In this document: in pieces, positions 1 to 8,743 of the stretch
Numbering within the stretch: the stretch's first letter is position 1
Layout of the letters: every line of letters starts with the position of its first letter
Assembly (NCBI RefSeq): GCF_003287935.1
Contig: NZ_CP030287.1
Span: 1,488,001 to 1,552,000 of the forward strand
Direction of reading: 5' to 3'
Origin: Streptomyces sp. ICC1
GTDB lineage: Bacteria > Actinomycetota > Actinomycetes > Streptomycetales > Streptomycetaceae
Length of the DNA: 64,000 nucleotides
Notes under the pieces: generated by a model
Databases searched by the model: none
Seen by the model: the letters and a program-made list of their open reading frames with translations, nothing else
Told to the model about the DNA's origin: nothing
Position numbers and translations under genes: made by a program

Positions 1-1
1 C

Positions 2-1123
2 GGGCTGACGACCCTGCGCACGTTCGGCCGCGCGGAGGCCCAGGAGGCCATCGTCGGCGAGGTCGCCGAGCAGCACCGCAAGGCCACCATGGGCACGCTG
101 CGCATCGCGTTCCTGTCGACGCTGGTCCTCGACACGGTCGCCACCCTGTCCGTGGCCCTGATCGCGGTCCCGGTGGGCCTGCGCCTGCTGGGCGGCTCCC
201 TGGACCTCACCACGGCGCTGACCGTCCTGCTCCTGGCCCCCGAGGCCTACCTCCCGCTGCGCTCCCTGGGCAACCGCTTCCACGCGGCGACCGAGGGCAT
301 GACCGTGGCGAGGGAGGCGCTGGCCGAGCTGGACACCGCCGCATCCGCCTCCGCCTCCGCCCCCGCATCCGCGCCCGACTCCGTCTCCGCCTCCACCGCG
401 GCCGCGGGCCGGACCGCTGCGGGAGGCACCGCCCCGGCCGCCCGGCCCATCCGCTTCGAGGGGGTCACGCTCCACCTGCCGGGACGCCCCCGCCCGGTCC
501 TGTCCGACGTCTCGTTCGTCATCGCCCCCGGGGAGCGGGTCGCCCTCACGGGCCCCAGCGGCGCAGGCAAGTCGACGCTCCTCGCGCTGCTCCTCGGACT
601 CGTCCAGCCGGACGAGGGCCGGATCCTCGCCGGCGGCCAGGACCTCGCCGAACTCGATCGGGACGGCTGGGACGACTGGCGGCGCACGATCGGCTGGGTG
701 CCGCAGCGGCCGTACCTCTTCGACCGGACCGTCGCGGACAACATCAGGCTCGGAGACCCCGGGGCCACGGACGAAGAGGTCGAACGGGCCGCCCGGGCCG
801 CCGCCGCGGACGGCTTCGTCCGCGCGCTGCCCGACGGCTACGCGACCCGCCTCGGCGCCCGCGGTACGGGACTCTCCGCGGGCCAGCGCCAACGCGTGGC
901 GCTCGCCCGGGCGTTCCTGCGCGACGCGCCCCTGGTCCTGCTCGACGAGCCGACGGCCGGACTCGACAAGGAGAGCGAGGAGGCCGTCCTGGCCGCGAGC
1001 GAACGCCTGATCGCGGGCCGCACGGTCCTCGTGGTCGCCCACCGCCCCCGACTCCTGCACGGCGCCGACCGCCGATTCCACGTGTCCGAAGGAACCTTCA
1101 GGGAACGCGAGGTGCCCCGATGA
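2..1123 (+). CDS. cydD: CydD, thiol-reductant ABC exporter subunit (5' end outside window)
   Basis: The open frame runs in from the window edge, so only the C-terminal part is present. It starts within the transmembrane domain and continues into a complete ATP-binding domain: Walker A GPSGAGKST, signature LSAGQRQRVALAR, Walker B LVLLDEPTAGLD and an H-loop VVAHR. CydDC exports cysteine/glutathione to the outside of the membrane and is needed for assembly of cytochrome bd oxidase. An Ala/Ser-rich linker of about 30 residues separates membrane and ATPase parts, which is usual for actinobacteria. The stop overlaps the next start as ATGA, so cydC is translationally coupled. Family assignment rests on order (two half-transporters in tandem) and on the CydD-like membrane segment. 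Confidence 0.9.
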   Translation, partial: GLTTLRTFGRAEAQEAIVGEVAEQHRKATMGTLRIAFLSTLVLDTVATLSVALIAVPVGLRLLGGSLDLTTALTVLLLAPEAYLPLRSLGNRFHAATEGMTVAREALAELDTAASASASAPASAPDSVSASTAAAGRTAAGGTAPAARPIRFEGVTLHLPGRPRPVLSDVSFVIAPGERVALTGPSGAGKSTLLALLLGLVQPDEGRILAGGQDLAELDRDGWDDWRRTIGWVPQRPYLFDRTVADNIRLGDPGATDEEVERAARAAAADGFVRALPDGYATRLGARGTGLSAGQRQRVALARAFLRDAPLVLLDEPTAGLDKESEEAVLAASERLIAGRTVLVVAHRPRLLHGADRRFHVSEGTFREREVPR

Positions 1124-2349
1124 CCCCCGGCCGGACCAACGCCACCGCCCCGCCGGCAGCTCCGGCCGGCCCGCCGGCCGCGGGACCCGTCAAGGCGCTG
1201 TTCCTCGTGCTGCGCACCGCCGGCCCCTTGCGCACGCTCGCCCCCGCCGCCGCACTCGCGCTGGCCGCCGATCTCGGCGGGGTCGCCCTGATGACGCTCG
1301 CCGCCTGGCTCATCGCCCGCGCCGCCGAGCAGCCCGCCATGGGGGTCCTGTCCGTCGCCATCGTCGCCGTACGGGCGCTCGCCGTCACCCGCGGGCTGTT
1401 CCGGTACGGGGAGCGGCTCGCCGGGCACGACGCCGCGCTGCGCGCCGTGGCCAGGCTGCGGCGGCGGGTGTTCGGCTCGCTCGCGCGGCGGCCCGCCCAC
1501 GAGGACGCCCGCACCGTACGGGACGCCGACACCGTCTCCCGGCTCGTCGCCGACGTCGACCTCGTCCAGGACGCCCTGCTGCGCGTCCTGCTGCCCGCCC
1601 TGTCCGCCGTCCTCGTCTCGGCCGCCGTGATCAGCGGTGCCGCACTCGTCTCCCCGGCCGCCGCCCTCGCCCTCGCCCTCGGCCTGGCTGCCGGCGGGGT
1701 GCTCCTGCCCGCGCTCACCGCCCTGGCCGCCGCCCGTGCGGACCGCCGCAGCGCCGACCTCCGCGCGGAACTCGCCGTGCACACCGTCGACCTGCTGGAC
1801 GGCGCCGAAGACCTCGCCGTCTTCGGCGCGGCCGCCCGGGAGACCGACCGGGCCGTCGCCACCGCCCGCCGGCTCCGCGCCCACGACCGCGGAGCCGCGC
1901 TCCTGTCCGCCGTTTCCGTCGCCGCCCTGACCGTCGTACAGGGCGCCACCACCATCGCCGTGGCCCTCCTGTGCGCCGGCTCGACGTCCCCCGTGTGGGC
2001 CGTGGCCCTGCCCCTCCTCGCGCTGGCCTCCTTCGAGGTGCTGACCCCTCTCCCGGCGGCCGCCCAGCTGCTCGCGGACCTGACGGCCGGCGCCCGCCGC
2101 GTCCACGCGCTGCTGCGCGATCCGGCCCCGGTCAAGGACTCCGCGAGCACCGGCGGATTCTCTGGGGACGTGCGGCGCGCGCCCCCCCACCCCGCGTCCA
2201 CGACCGCGGCCTCCGGGGCGTGCCCCTCCGGTCTAGAGAGGGGAGAGGAACGTCATGGTAACCTACGGATGGGTCTGCTCGGGCCAGGGGAGGGTGGCCA
2301 ATCACACATAGTTGAAGTTCTTGTTCCAGTGGATATGGTTTGCCCCTAG
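1120..2349 (+). pseudogene. cydC: cydC, truncated after the membrane domain
   Basis: The product begins with six hydrophobic segments typical of CydC (LMTLAAWLIARAAEQP, then GLFRYGERLAGHDAALR, both CydC-like), directly coupled to cydD. The frame then leaves recognisable CydC sequence around position 2150. A few residues of the linker seem to continue in another frame up to about 2230 (VHDRGLRGVPL). After that an unrelated, less GC-rich stretch supplies the last residues. The whole nucleotide-binding domain, with Walker A, signature and Walker B, is missing, so this subunit cannot hydrolyse ATP. A normal CydC is about 550-600 residues; this is 409 with a foreign tail. It marks the left edge of the accessory block. 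Confidence 0.85.
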
Positions 2350-2368
2350 GTCGATGGCCACCTAGGGG
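2343..2368. repeat. 9-bp inverted repeat at the left junction
   Basis: The arms CCCCTAGGT and ACCTAGGGG are exact reverse complements with an 8-base spacer. The CTAG in the first arm gives the stop codon of the cydC frame on the plus strand and of the small gene on the minus strand, so both frames end at the same four bases. Two more rare CTAG or palindromic hexamers (TCTAGA at 2232, GGTAACC at 2257) lie just upstream. This looks like a recombination scar or attachment-type site; it could also act as a bidirectional terminator. Confidence 0.6.
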
Positions 2369-2651
2369 TGGGGGTCGCGGACGGCGGTGCCCCGGTCGCG
2401 GACGCGGCGTCGGCGGTGAGCGTGGGGGCGGTGGCGGAGGGGGTTGCCGTCGCCTCCTCGCCACCGGAGCCCGCCGCCCCGGACTTCGGTCCGCCGGCGT
2501 GTGCGGCGCCGTCGTCGGAGTCGGCCACCGCGACCCCGACCGCCACCACCGCGGCCGCCGCGGTGAGGGAGAGCACGATGCGCGTGCGCACCGTCTTCTT
2601 CCGTCGCGCCTCGACGCGGGACGGGATTCCGGGAGTTCGGCTGCGGCTCAT
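2346..2651 (-). CDS. Small exported or membrane-anchored protein, possibly cut at its C-terminus
   Basis: About 101 residues. An arginine/lysine-rich start (RVEARRKKTVRTR) is followed by one hydrophobic segment (IVLSLTAAAAVVAVGVAVA) and then a low-complexity Gly/Ala/Thr/Ser/Pro tail. I do not recognise a domain. The start chosen is the ATG just before the basic stretch; a longer frame upstream has no signal-like features. The stop lies inside the junction inverted repeat, so the gene may be only the N-terminal part of a larger secreted protein whose functional domain was lost there. Confidence 0.45.
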   Translation of the reverse strand: MSRSRTPGIPSRVEARRKKTVRTRIVLSLTAAAAVVAVGVAVADSDDGAAHAGGPKSGAAGSGGEEATATPSATAPTLTADAASATGAPPSATPTPRWPST

Positions 2652-2845
2652 GCCTGGGGGACCTCTCAGCGGGAAGTGGGGAGGACGGTTCCCCGAGCCT
2701 AGGGTGGTGACCAGCGAAAATGGCGGCCTGGAGGCGTTCTTCAAGGTCCCATGAGGAAGCCCGCAGGTTCGCCACAGGAACGGCCCGCCGTTCACGCGCC
2801 ACCAGGCCACCACCCCGGAAGCCAGAGCCTGACGAACCTCAAGAC

Positions 2846-2894
2846 GGCACGCGCACCCTCCCACCACCCGAAGCAGTGGGAGGGTGCGCGTGCC
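2846..2894 (-). terminator. Perfect 19-bp stem terminator
   Basis: Two 19-base arms (starting GGCACGCGCACC and ending GGTGCGCGTGCC) are exact reverse complements around an 11-base loop. It sits about 20 bases after the stop of the secreted-protein gene at 2915 on the minus strand. There is no long T tract, which is common for high-GC actinobacterial terminators. Confidence 0.8.
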
Positions 2895-2914
2895 GGTGTC
2901 GGTCTGTGTCCGAC

Positions 2915-3301
2915 TCAGCAGGTGATGTACTTCATGGACAGCGAAGTGAAGGTCTGGCCCGAAGGGGCGTAGAGGTTCACCGGCGAGGAGTCACCCTTGG
3001 GGCCGGCCCAGGCGCTGTCGTGGTAGCCGCCGCCCGAGAGGTATCCGCGCACGAACGGGCAGCGGCCGTCCGCGTTGTTGTCGTGGACGGTGCCCGAGAC
3101 CCGGGTGTTGCCGTCGCACCACTGGCCGTTGGCGTAGCCCTGACCGGAGCTGATGGACCAGTTCTGGTTGCACGCGAGCGAGCCGGTGCCTCCGGCGCTC
3201 GCGGCGGGGGCCGTCACCACGAGGGCGGTCGCGGCGAGGCCGACGGCGGCGAGGACGCTGCCGAGGGTGTGGCGCTTGCGGGACGAGATCTTCTTGATCA
3301 C
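2915..3301 (-). CDS. Small secreted protein with four cysteines
   Basis: 128 residues from a GTG start with a strong GGAGG site 4 bases upstream. A Sec signal peptide (basic KKISSRKRH, hydrophobic VLAAVGLAATALVV, cleavage near APAASA) leads to a mature part of about 90 residues rich in Gly, Asn, Ser and Tyr, with cysteines in LACNQ, QWCDG, GRCPF and the final YITC, so two disulfides are likely. I do not know the family. It resembles small extracellular Streptomyces proteins of unknown role. It is a single-gene unit: its own terminator follows and about 400 noncoding bases precede it. Confidence 0.75.
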   Translation of the reverse strand: MIKKISSRKRHTLGSVLAAVGLAATALVVTAPAASAGGTGSLACNQNWSISSGQGYANGQWCDGNTRVSGTVHDNNADGRCPFVRGYLSGGGYHDSAWAGPKGDSSPVNLYAPSGQTFTSLSMKYITC

Positions 3302-3716
3302 GGTACCTCCCAAGTAAGCGCGGGGGTCGCTGATCGACCCCTGACGCCCCGTCAAATTAACGAACTCCTCCGCCGAATCACATGCGTTACTGCAAACCCA
3401 CTGGCCCCACGGCCATCATTGGCCTGAACCATTTCCCGGCCTCTGCACCGCCGTCGCACGAAGATCACCAGGTCATGCCCACCACCGGCAGCGGACGGAA
3501 ATATTCCACCCCGGCCCCTGCGTGCGTACGGTTGGCGGAACCATTTCGGTAGCCGGAAGCCACTGGTCGCACCACCTCTCCCGGCGCTTCGCGGGGGGAG
3601 CTGGACGCCTCGAGGACCCTCGCGGACAACGCGCCGGCAGGCTTTCGCATGCCAGCAGGAGGCCGACCACGATGGTGGGCGGCACAGCCGGCCCGGCCCT
3701 CGGCTGAGCTCGATTC
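3302..3716. other. Intergenic region, no gene seen
   Basis: Between the secreted-protein gene and the methyltransferase gene (both minus strand). Lower GC than its surroundings in places. It must contain the promoter of the secreted-protein gene, but I cannot point to a convincing -35/-10 pair. The short frames here have no recognisable content. Confidence 0.4.
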
Positions 3717-4469
3717 TCAACTTCGCGCTTGCGCTTCGATCAGGAACCGGTGGTCGTGCACGGTGAATCCGCCCGCACTTCTGAGGTGCCGGTCGAGTCG
3801 GCGTAGCGCCGGCTCATGCACGGAGGGCTCGAATCCGGGGAACTGCCAGGGGATGGCGCGCACTTGAAAGACCACCGCCCCGATGTCGTGGAAGGTGTAG
3901 GGGCTCATCTCCTCTCGCGCCGTGGTCACGTGAAGGCCCGCGTCTTCCAGTGCCCGTACGGCGACACCCAGGGTCCACCCGTCGGGGTTGCCCGGCGAAG
4001 GGATGCCGAGGGCTTCGTTCAGTCCCAACTGGTTGCGGCCGCCCACCTGCTGGGTGAGGAGCCGGCCGCCCGGCGCGAGTGCGGCGCGGACGCTTGCCGC
4101 ATCCAGCGATCCGTGGCGGTTGAGGATCAGGTCGAAGGGACCCGGCGGCAGGTTCGAGCCCGATGCCCGGTGGACCTCCACCCCCAGCGGAGCGAGGTGT
4201 TGCCGCGCCAGGCGGAGGTTGGGCACCCAGTTCTCGGTGGCCACGCTCCGCGGCGGCAGCGGGGCGAGCGAGGCGAGGAGTTCGCCGCCGCCGGTGTCGA
4301 CGTCCAGGAGGCTTCGCGCGCGCGGGAGCAGGGCTCGGGCGTGCCGCACGTAGTCCCACGAGGGCCCCTCACCGTGCGCCCGGCCCTCCAGCCAACTGAA
4401 GTCCCAGCCCGACATGGTCGCCTGTCGGGCTTCCACGATGCGCTCTTCGTAGCCGTTGGCGTTCGTCAT
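3717..4469 (-). CDS. Class I SAM-dependent methyltransferase
   Basis: 250 residues. Glycine-rich motif I is LLDVDTGGGELLASL near residue 55, followed by an acidic residue at the end of the next strand (VATENW), then motif LLTQQVGGRN and a C-terminal beta hairpin. This is the Rossmann-like methyltransferase fold. The N-terminus (ATMSGWDFSWLEGR) matches a common actinobacterial subfamily that acts on an unknown small substrate. The substrate cannot be told from sequence. The gene stands alone, divergent from the M20 peptidase gene; the 215-base gap between them holds a palindrome that could serve either gene. Confidence 0.8.
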   Translation of the reverse strand: MTNANGYEERIVEARQATMSGWDFSWLEGRAHGEGPSWDYVRHARALLPRARSLLDVDTGGGELLASLAPLPPRSVATENWVPNLRLARQHLAPLGVEVHRASGSNLPPGPFDLILNRHGSLDAASVRAALAPGGRLLTQQVGGRNQLGLNEALGIPSPGNPDGWTLGVAVRALEDAGLHVTTAREEMSPYTFHDIGAVVFQVRAIPWQFPGFEPSVHEPALRRLDRHLRSAGGFTVHDHRFLIEAQARS

Positions 4470-4618
4470 GGGGGCACGCTACGCCCGCCGTGGAGGCGTA
4501 CGGATTTCTTTTCGACCGGACGCCTCCGCAGCGGCGGCGGAGGTCACGGTTCACAGCACACCGAGCCATCGGGCTGGCCCGGAGCGCCTGACGATGCTAA
4601 ACAGGAACCCCAGATGTA

Positions 4619-4632
4619 GTTACACGTGTAAC
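4619..4632. promoter_or_regulatory. 14-bp perfect palindrome, candidate operator
   Basis: GTTACACGTGTAAC is identical to its reverse complement, and a further TGTAAC half-site follows at about 4637. It lies 52 bases upstream of the M20 peptidase start, in an AT-richer patch likely to hold the promoter. Such dyads are typical of TetR- or GntR-type regulator sites. No regulator gene sits next to it. Confidence 0.6.
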
Positions 4633-4684
4633 ATCCTGTAACGCCCAGCATCCGGCATCACGCCACGGAGGCTTCGAAGCTCAG

Positions 4685-6031
4685 ATGTCCACCTCACCTC
4701 GGCCGATGTCTCTGCCCTTCTCCTGGGCCGACCAGGAACACCACCTCGTCAGCCACCTTTCGGCGCTCATCCGCCTGGACACCTCGAACCCTCCGGGCCA
4801 TGAGATCGCCGTCGCACGCCACCTCTCCCGCGAGCTGTCCCTCTCCGGTATCGCACACGAGGTCCTGGAGTCCGAGCCCGGACGGGCCAACCTGGTCGCC
4901 CGGCTGCCCGGGACCGGACAGGAGCCACCGCTCATGCTGCTGGGCCACGCCGACGTGGTCGGCGCCCCACCCGGCGGATGGAGCCGTCCCCCCTTCTCGG
5001 GCGAGGTCGCCGACGGCCGCGTGTGGGGCCGCGGGGCACTCGACATGAAGGGCCAAGTCGCCGCGAGCCTGCTGATCATGCAACTCCTCGCCGCGCACCG
5101 GACCCCGCTCCGGCGGGACGTGCTGCTGGTGGTCACCGCCGACGAGGAAGCCGGCAGCCGGTTGGGGGCCTACTGGCTGTGGGGGAACCACCGCAGCCTC
5201 GTCGAGGCCGAGTTCGCGTTCAACGAAGGCGGCGGCCAGCGCTTCATGACGCCCGGCGGCCCCGTCTACACCGTCCAGGTGGCCGAGAAGGGCAGCGCCC
5301 GGATGCGGGTCACCGCTCGCGGACCGGGCGGCCACGCCTCCGTCCCGCGCTCGGAGTCGGCGGTCTTCAGGCTGGCCGAGGCCCTGTTGAGGCTGCGCGC
5401 GTTCGCCCCGGAATCAGTGTTGCTGCCGACCTCGCGGCGCATGCTCAGCACCTTGGCGGACCTGCATCCGGGCCCGGGCGCGGAGGCGATCGAGCAACTG
5501 CTGAAGGACCCGACCTGGGACCGGGCACACAGCCTGCCCATCGATCCCGTCCTGCGGGAGTTCGTCGTCGCCGGGCTGCACAACACCGCCACTCCCACCG
5601 TGCTGTCCGCGGGGCAGCGCCAGAACGTCGTGCCCGTCGAAGCCGACGTGGTGCTCGACGGCCGCCTCCTTCCGGGCGAGCTGCCCGACCGGTGGGTGGC
5701 GGAGGTCCAGAGGGCGGTCGGAGACCGTGCCGAGGTGTCGCTGCTGCACGGCAGAGTGAGCCACGGCGTGCACGACGACCCGGGACTCCTGCGGGTTCTG
5801 GGCGACACCGTCGCGGCCCACGAACCGGGTGCACGGGTGCTGCCGTACATCAATCCGGCCGCCACGGATGCCCGCGCCTTCCCCGACACGAAGGTCGTCG
5901 GATTCTTTCCCTCCGCCAGTGACGCGGACGTCATGCGACTCATCCACGCACCTGACGAGCACACCCGGATCACCGACCTGATGTTCGGCGGGAAATGCCT
6001 GCTCGACGCGGTCCTCAGACTGTCCACGTGA
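4685..6031 (+). CDS. M20-family zinc metallopeptidase (ArgE/DapE/CPG2 type)
   Basis: 448 residues. The di-zinc site is complete: GHADVV (His88, Asp90), the bridging Asp120 in GALDMKG, and the catalytic pair DEEAG (Glu154, Glu155); the lid domain has GPGGHAS. Members cleave N-acyl-amino acids, small peptides or carbamates in the cytoplasm. The substrate is not predictable. A GGAGG sits 13 bases before the ATG, a little far. The carboxylesterase gene follows after 13 bases with its own AAGGAG, so the two form an operon. The palindrome at 4619 probably controls both. Confidence 0.88.
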   Translation: MSTSPRPMSLPFSWADQEHHLVSHLSALIRLDTSNPPGHEIAVARHLSRELSLSGIAHEVLESEPGRANLVARLPGTGQEPPLMLLGHADVVGAPPGGWSRPPFSGEVADGRVWGRGALDMKGQVAASLLIMQLLAAHRTPLRRDVLLVVTADEEAGSRLGAYWLWGNHRSLVEAEFAFNEGGGQRFMTPGGPVYTVQVAEKGSARMRVTARGPGGHASVPRSESAVFRLAEALLRLRAFAPESVLLPTSRRMLSTLADLHPGPGAEAIEQLLKDPTWDRAHSLPIDPVLREFVVAGLHNTATPTVLSAGQRQNVVPVEADVVLDGRLLPGELPDRWVAEVQRAVGDRAEVSLLHGRVSHGVHDDPGLLRVLGDTVAAHEPGARVLPYINPAATDARAFPDTKVVGFFPSASDADVMRLIHAPDEHTRITDLMFGGKCLLDAVLRLST

Positions 6032-6044
6032 AAGGAGCCACCCC

Positions 6045-7626
6045 ATGGGTGTCATCATCGAAACCTCGACCGGCAAGGTCGAGGGAACGGCCGAAGACGG
6101 ACTGTCGGTCTTCAAGGGGATTCCCTACGCCCTCCCCCCGGAAGGGCCCCTCAGGTTCCAGGCCCCCGCTCCGGTCCCCGCGTGGGACGGTGTCCGTCCG
6201 GCCACGTCCTTCAGCGCCGCACCGCCACAGCTGCCGATGGTTCCCGGAATGCCCTCGGTCGCCGGAGGACGGCCTGGACTGCCTCAGCATGAACGTCTGG
6301 ACCCCGGGGAGCGCCGGTGACCGGCTGCCGGTCATGGTGTGGATCTACGGCGGCGGGTGGAAGACGGGCCATTCCGCCGACCCGAGCTACGACGGCGAGG
6401 TACTCGCCCGGGGTGGCGTGGTCATGGTGACGTTCAACTACCGCGTCGGATTCGAGGGGTTCGGCTTCGTACCGGGGGCACCCGCCAACCGGGGCTTCCT
6501 CGACCAGGCCGCCGCACTCGCATGGGTACGGGAGAACATCGCGGCCTTCGGCGGCGACCCGGACAACGTGACGATCTTCGGCGAGTCCGGCGGGGGCGCG
6601 TCCGTCGCCGCCCTGCTGACCGCACCCGGCGCGCGCGGTCTGTTCCGTCGCGCCATCGTGCAGAGCATGGCCGGGCGCTTCCTGCCCGAGGAGGAAGCCC
6701 GGCGGATCGCCACGATGATCGGGGAAGCGGCCGGCGTGAGCCTCGACGCGCTGGCTTCCGTGTCCCCGGAAGCCCTGCTGGCGGTTCAGGACGAGCCTCT
6801 GCCCGCGATGAGGGCGGATCCGGCGAACTGGACGACTCCCGAGGCCATCACCGCGTTCTCACCCGTCATCGACGGCATCACCGTGGTCGACAAGCCATGG
6901 CTCGCCCTCCGTTCGGGGTGCGCACGTGACGTCGACTTGATCTCCGGCTACACGCATGACGAGTTCACGCTGTTCGCGATGGGACGCGGCCTCGTCAAGA
7001 TGGAACTCGGTGCGATGGTCAAGGCCTTGCCCATGATGTTCGCGGCGGCACGCGCGGGATTCCGCGATCGGGCATCGCGGAAGCGGAAGTCGGCGCAGCC
7101 CCCGGCGAAGATCCGCGACCTCGACCTCGGTGCCGTCGCCGATGGACTGGGGCTCGGCCGTCAGGCCGCAGCCGACTACCGCGGCGCCCACCCGGATCTG
7201 ACCGACCCCCAGCTGTACGTCACCATGTTCTCGGACGCGTTGTTCCGGATGCCCGCGACGTGGTTGGCCGAGGCACACGCCGCGTCGGGCGGACGAGCGT
7301 GGCTCTATGACTTCACGTGGAGCAGTCCGGCTTTCGGCGGGGCACTCGGCGCCTGTCACACCGTGGACATCCCGGCGACCTTCGGCCACACGCGAGGACC
7401 CCTGGCCGGCTTCCTGTTCGGCGGCAAGGCCCCGTCCCAGGACTTCACGCGCCTGTCCGAACTGCTCCGCGCCTCCTGGACATCCTTCGCCGCCTCGGGG
7501 GATCCGGGCTGGGCACCCTTCACGACGGACCGGCCGACGACTCGCCTCTGGGACAGCGAACCGTCGGTCGTCGAGGACCCGCTCGCGGCATCCCGCCGCA
7601 TCTGGCACAAGGAGTCGGGTCTCTGA
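6045..7626 (+). pseudogene. Type-B carboxylesterase, frameshifted
   Basis: The start (ATG 6045 after AAGGAG) gives a perfect esterase N-terminus (TGKVEGTAEDGLSVFKGIPY), but this frame runs out near 6260. From there the frame one base further on continues the family without a break: DCLSMNVWTP, the oxyanion loop YGGGW, nucleophile elbow FGESGGGA and the catalytic His in GACHTVDIP. So one extra base (or two missing) lies at about 6245-6275. All catalytic elements are otherwise intact, so the lesion may be recent, or may be a sequencing error. It is the second gene of the M20 peptidase operon and has an intact paralogue at 8744. Confidence 0.8.
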
Positions 7627-7757
7627 CGACGCGGGACACATCGGGTCGGGGGCCTGCCTCCCGGGCCCCCGGGTCGGACGTCGCGAGCGGCCGCCCGGGG
7701 GAAACCGCCCTGGTCCACGATGGCGAGGACGTACGTCAACTGGCGGAAGCCCACGGT

Positions 7758-8606
7758 TCAGCGCGGTCCGTCCACGACGAACCGCACGCCCCCGTCACCG
7801 CCGCGCCGGAGCAGGCCGGCCGTGGGGGCGGGGAAATGGGTGCCGATCACGAGCGTTCCCGTGTCGGCGTACCGGTCGACGAATGCCCGCCGGGTGGCAG
7901 CGGCCCGCACCGCGTCGGTGTCGGCGAGGCCGGCCACGTCCGGTTCGATGAACTGCACCGGATGGTGCACCAGGTCACCGGTGATCACGGCGCGCTCCCC
8001 GCCGGATTCGACCACGACCGCGACCTGGCCCGGGGTGTGCCCGGGGGCGGCTTCCAGGCGTACGCCGTCAGCCACCTGGTGGTCGTCCCCGACGAAGTCG
8101 ACGAGCCCCTCGTCGATCAAGGGCTGCATCGTGTCGTGGAGGCCGACGTCCCCCTCGTCGGCCCAGTGGTCCCATTCCACCCGGGTGACGAGGTGGCGTG
8201 CACGGGGGAACGTGGGCACCCACTTCCCCTCCACCAGGCGCGTGTTCCACCCGATGTGGTCGAAGTGGAGGTGGGTGCACACCACCGTGTCGATCGATTC
8301 CGGAGGGTAGCCGAGGGCGGCGAGGTCTTCGAGCCACGTCGAGTCCAGCATGCGCAGGAACGGCACCGACGCCCGGGCATTGCCCACACCCGTGTCCACG
8401 AGGATCCGGCGCGCACCGGTGTCCACGACCAGCCCGTGGACCGAGAGCACGAAGGTCCCGTCGGCCCTGGCGAAGTCGGGAGCGGGCCACGGGTACCTCT
8501 TCAAGAGTGCGGTGTCGTCCGTCCGCAGGGCCCCCGCGACGGGCACGGTGACTTCCGCCTCCAGCACCTTGTGAATCACCGTCGTACCGATACGCCACGC
8601 CGTCAT
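7758..8606 (-). CDS. Metallo-beta-lactamase-fold hydrolase
   Basis: 282 residues from an ATG with GGAGG 5 bases upstream (a longer upstream frame has no family features). The zinc motif THLHFDH lies near residue 115, with further ligands in PGHTPGQV, TGDLVHH and GTHFPAP. This layout is that of the quorum-quenching-lactonase/alkylsulfatase-like branch of the superfamily, so a lactone or ester substrate is plausible but not shown. It is encoded opposite to, and between, two carboxylesterase genes. The leader upstream of it (8607-8743) is shared with the second esterase gene and is AT-rich (ATGATTGATCGAAGAATATT), a good place for divergent promoters. Confidence 0.85.
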   Translation of the reverse strand: MTAWRIGTTVIHKVLEAEVTVPVAGALRTDDTALLKRYPWPAPDFARADGTFVLSVHGLVVDTGARRILVDTGVGNARASVPFLRMLDSTWLEDLAALGYPPESIDTVVCTHLHFDHIGWNTRLVEGKWVPTFPRARHLVTRVEWDHWADEGDVGLHDTMQPLIDEGLVDFVGDDHQVADGVRLEAAPGHTPGQVAVVVESGGERAVITGDLVHHPVQFIEPDVAGLADTDAVRAAATRRAFVDRYADTGTLVIGTHFPAPTAGLLRRGGDGGVRFVVDGPR

Positions 8607-8743
8607 GCGAGCCTCCACTTGATGATTGATCGAAGAATATTGACGCTCGCCAAATTTACGCAATACCCTGAGGCTCACGACCCCCACTCCCTCGTTCCTT
8701 GGATCCCTCGATCCCTCGATCCCGGCCTGGAAGGACTCACTGG

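Noticed and set aside
838..2201. Long minus-strand frames opposite cydD/cydC (450 and 367 codons)
   Set aside because: Low-complexity Gly/Glu/Arg or Ala/Ser/Thr composition typical of antisense frames in GC-rich coding DNA; the plus strand has clear CydDC motifs.
2232..2370. Cluster of TCTAGA, GGTAACC and CCTAGG hexamers taken as engineered cloning sites
   Set aside because: Such hexamers can occur in an AT-richer natural patch and no vector or marker sequence is next to them. A natural recombination scar is the simpler reading, although a chimera cannot be excluded.
3352..3720. 122-codon minus-strand frame in the gap after the secreted-protein gene
   Set aside because: No ribosome site, no recognisable features, and it overlaps the end of the methyltransferase gene.
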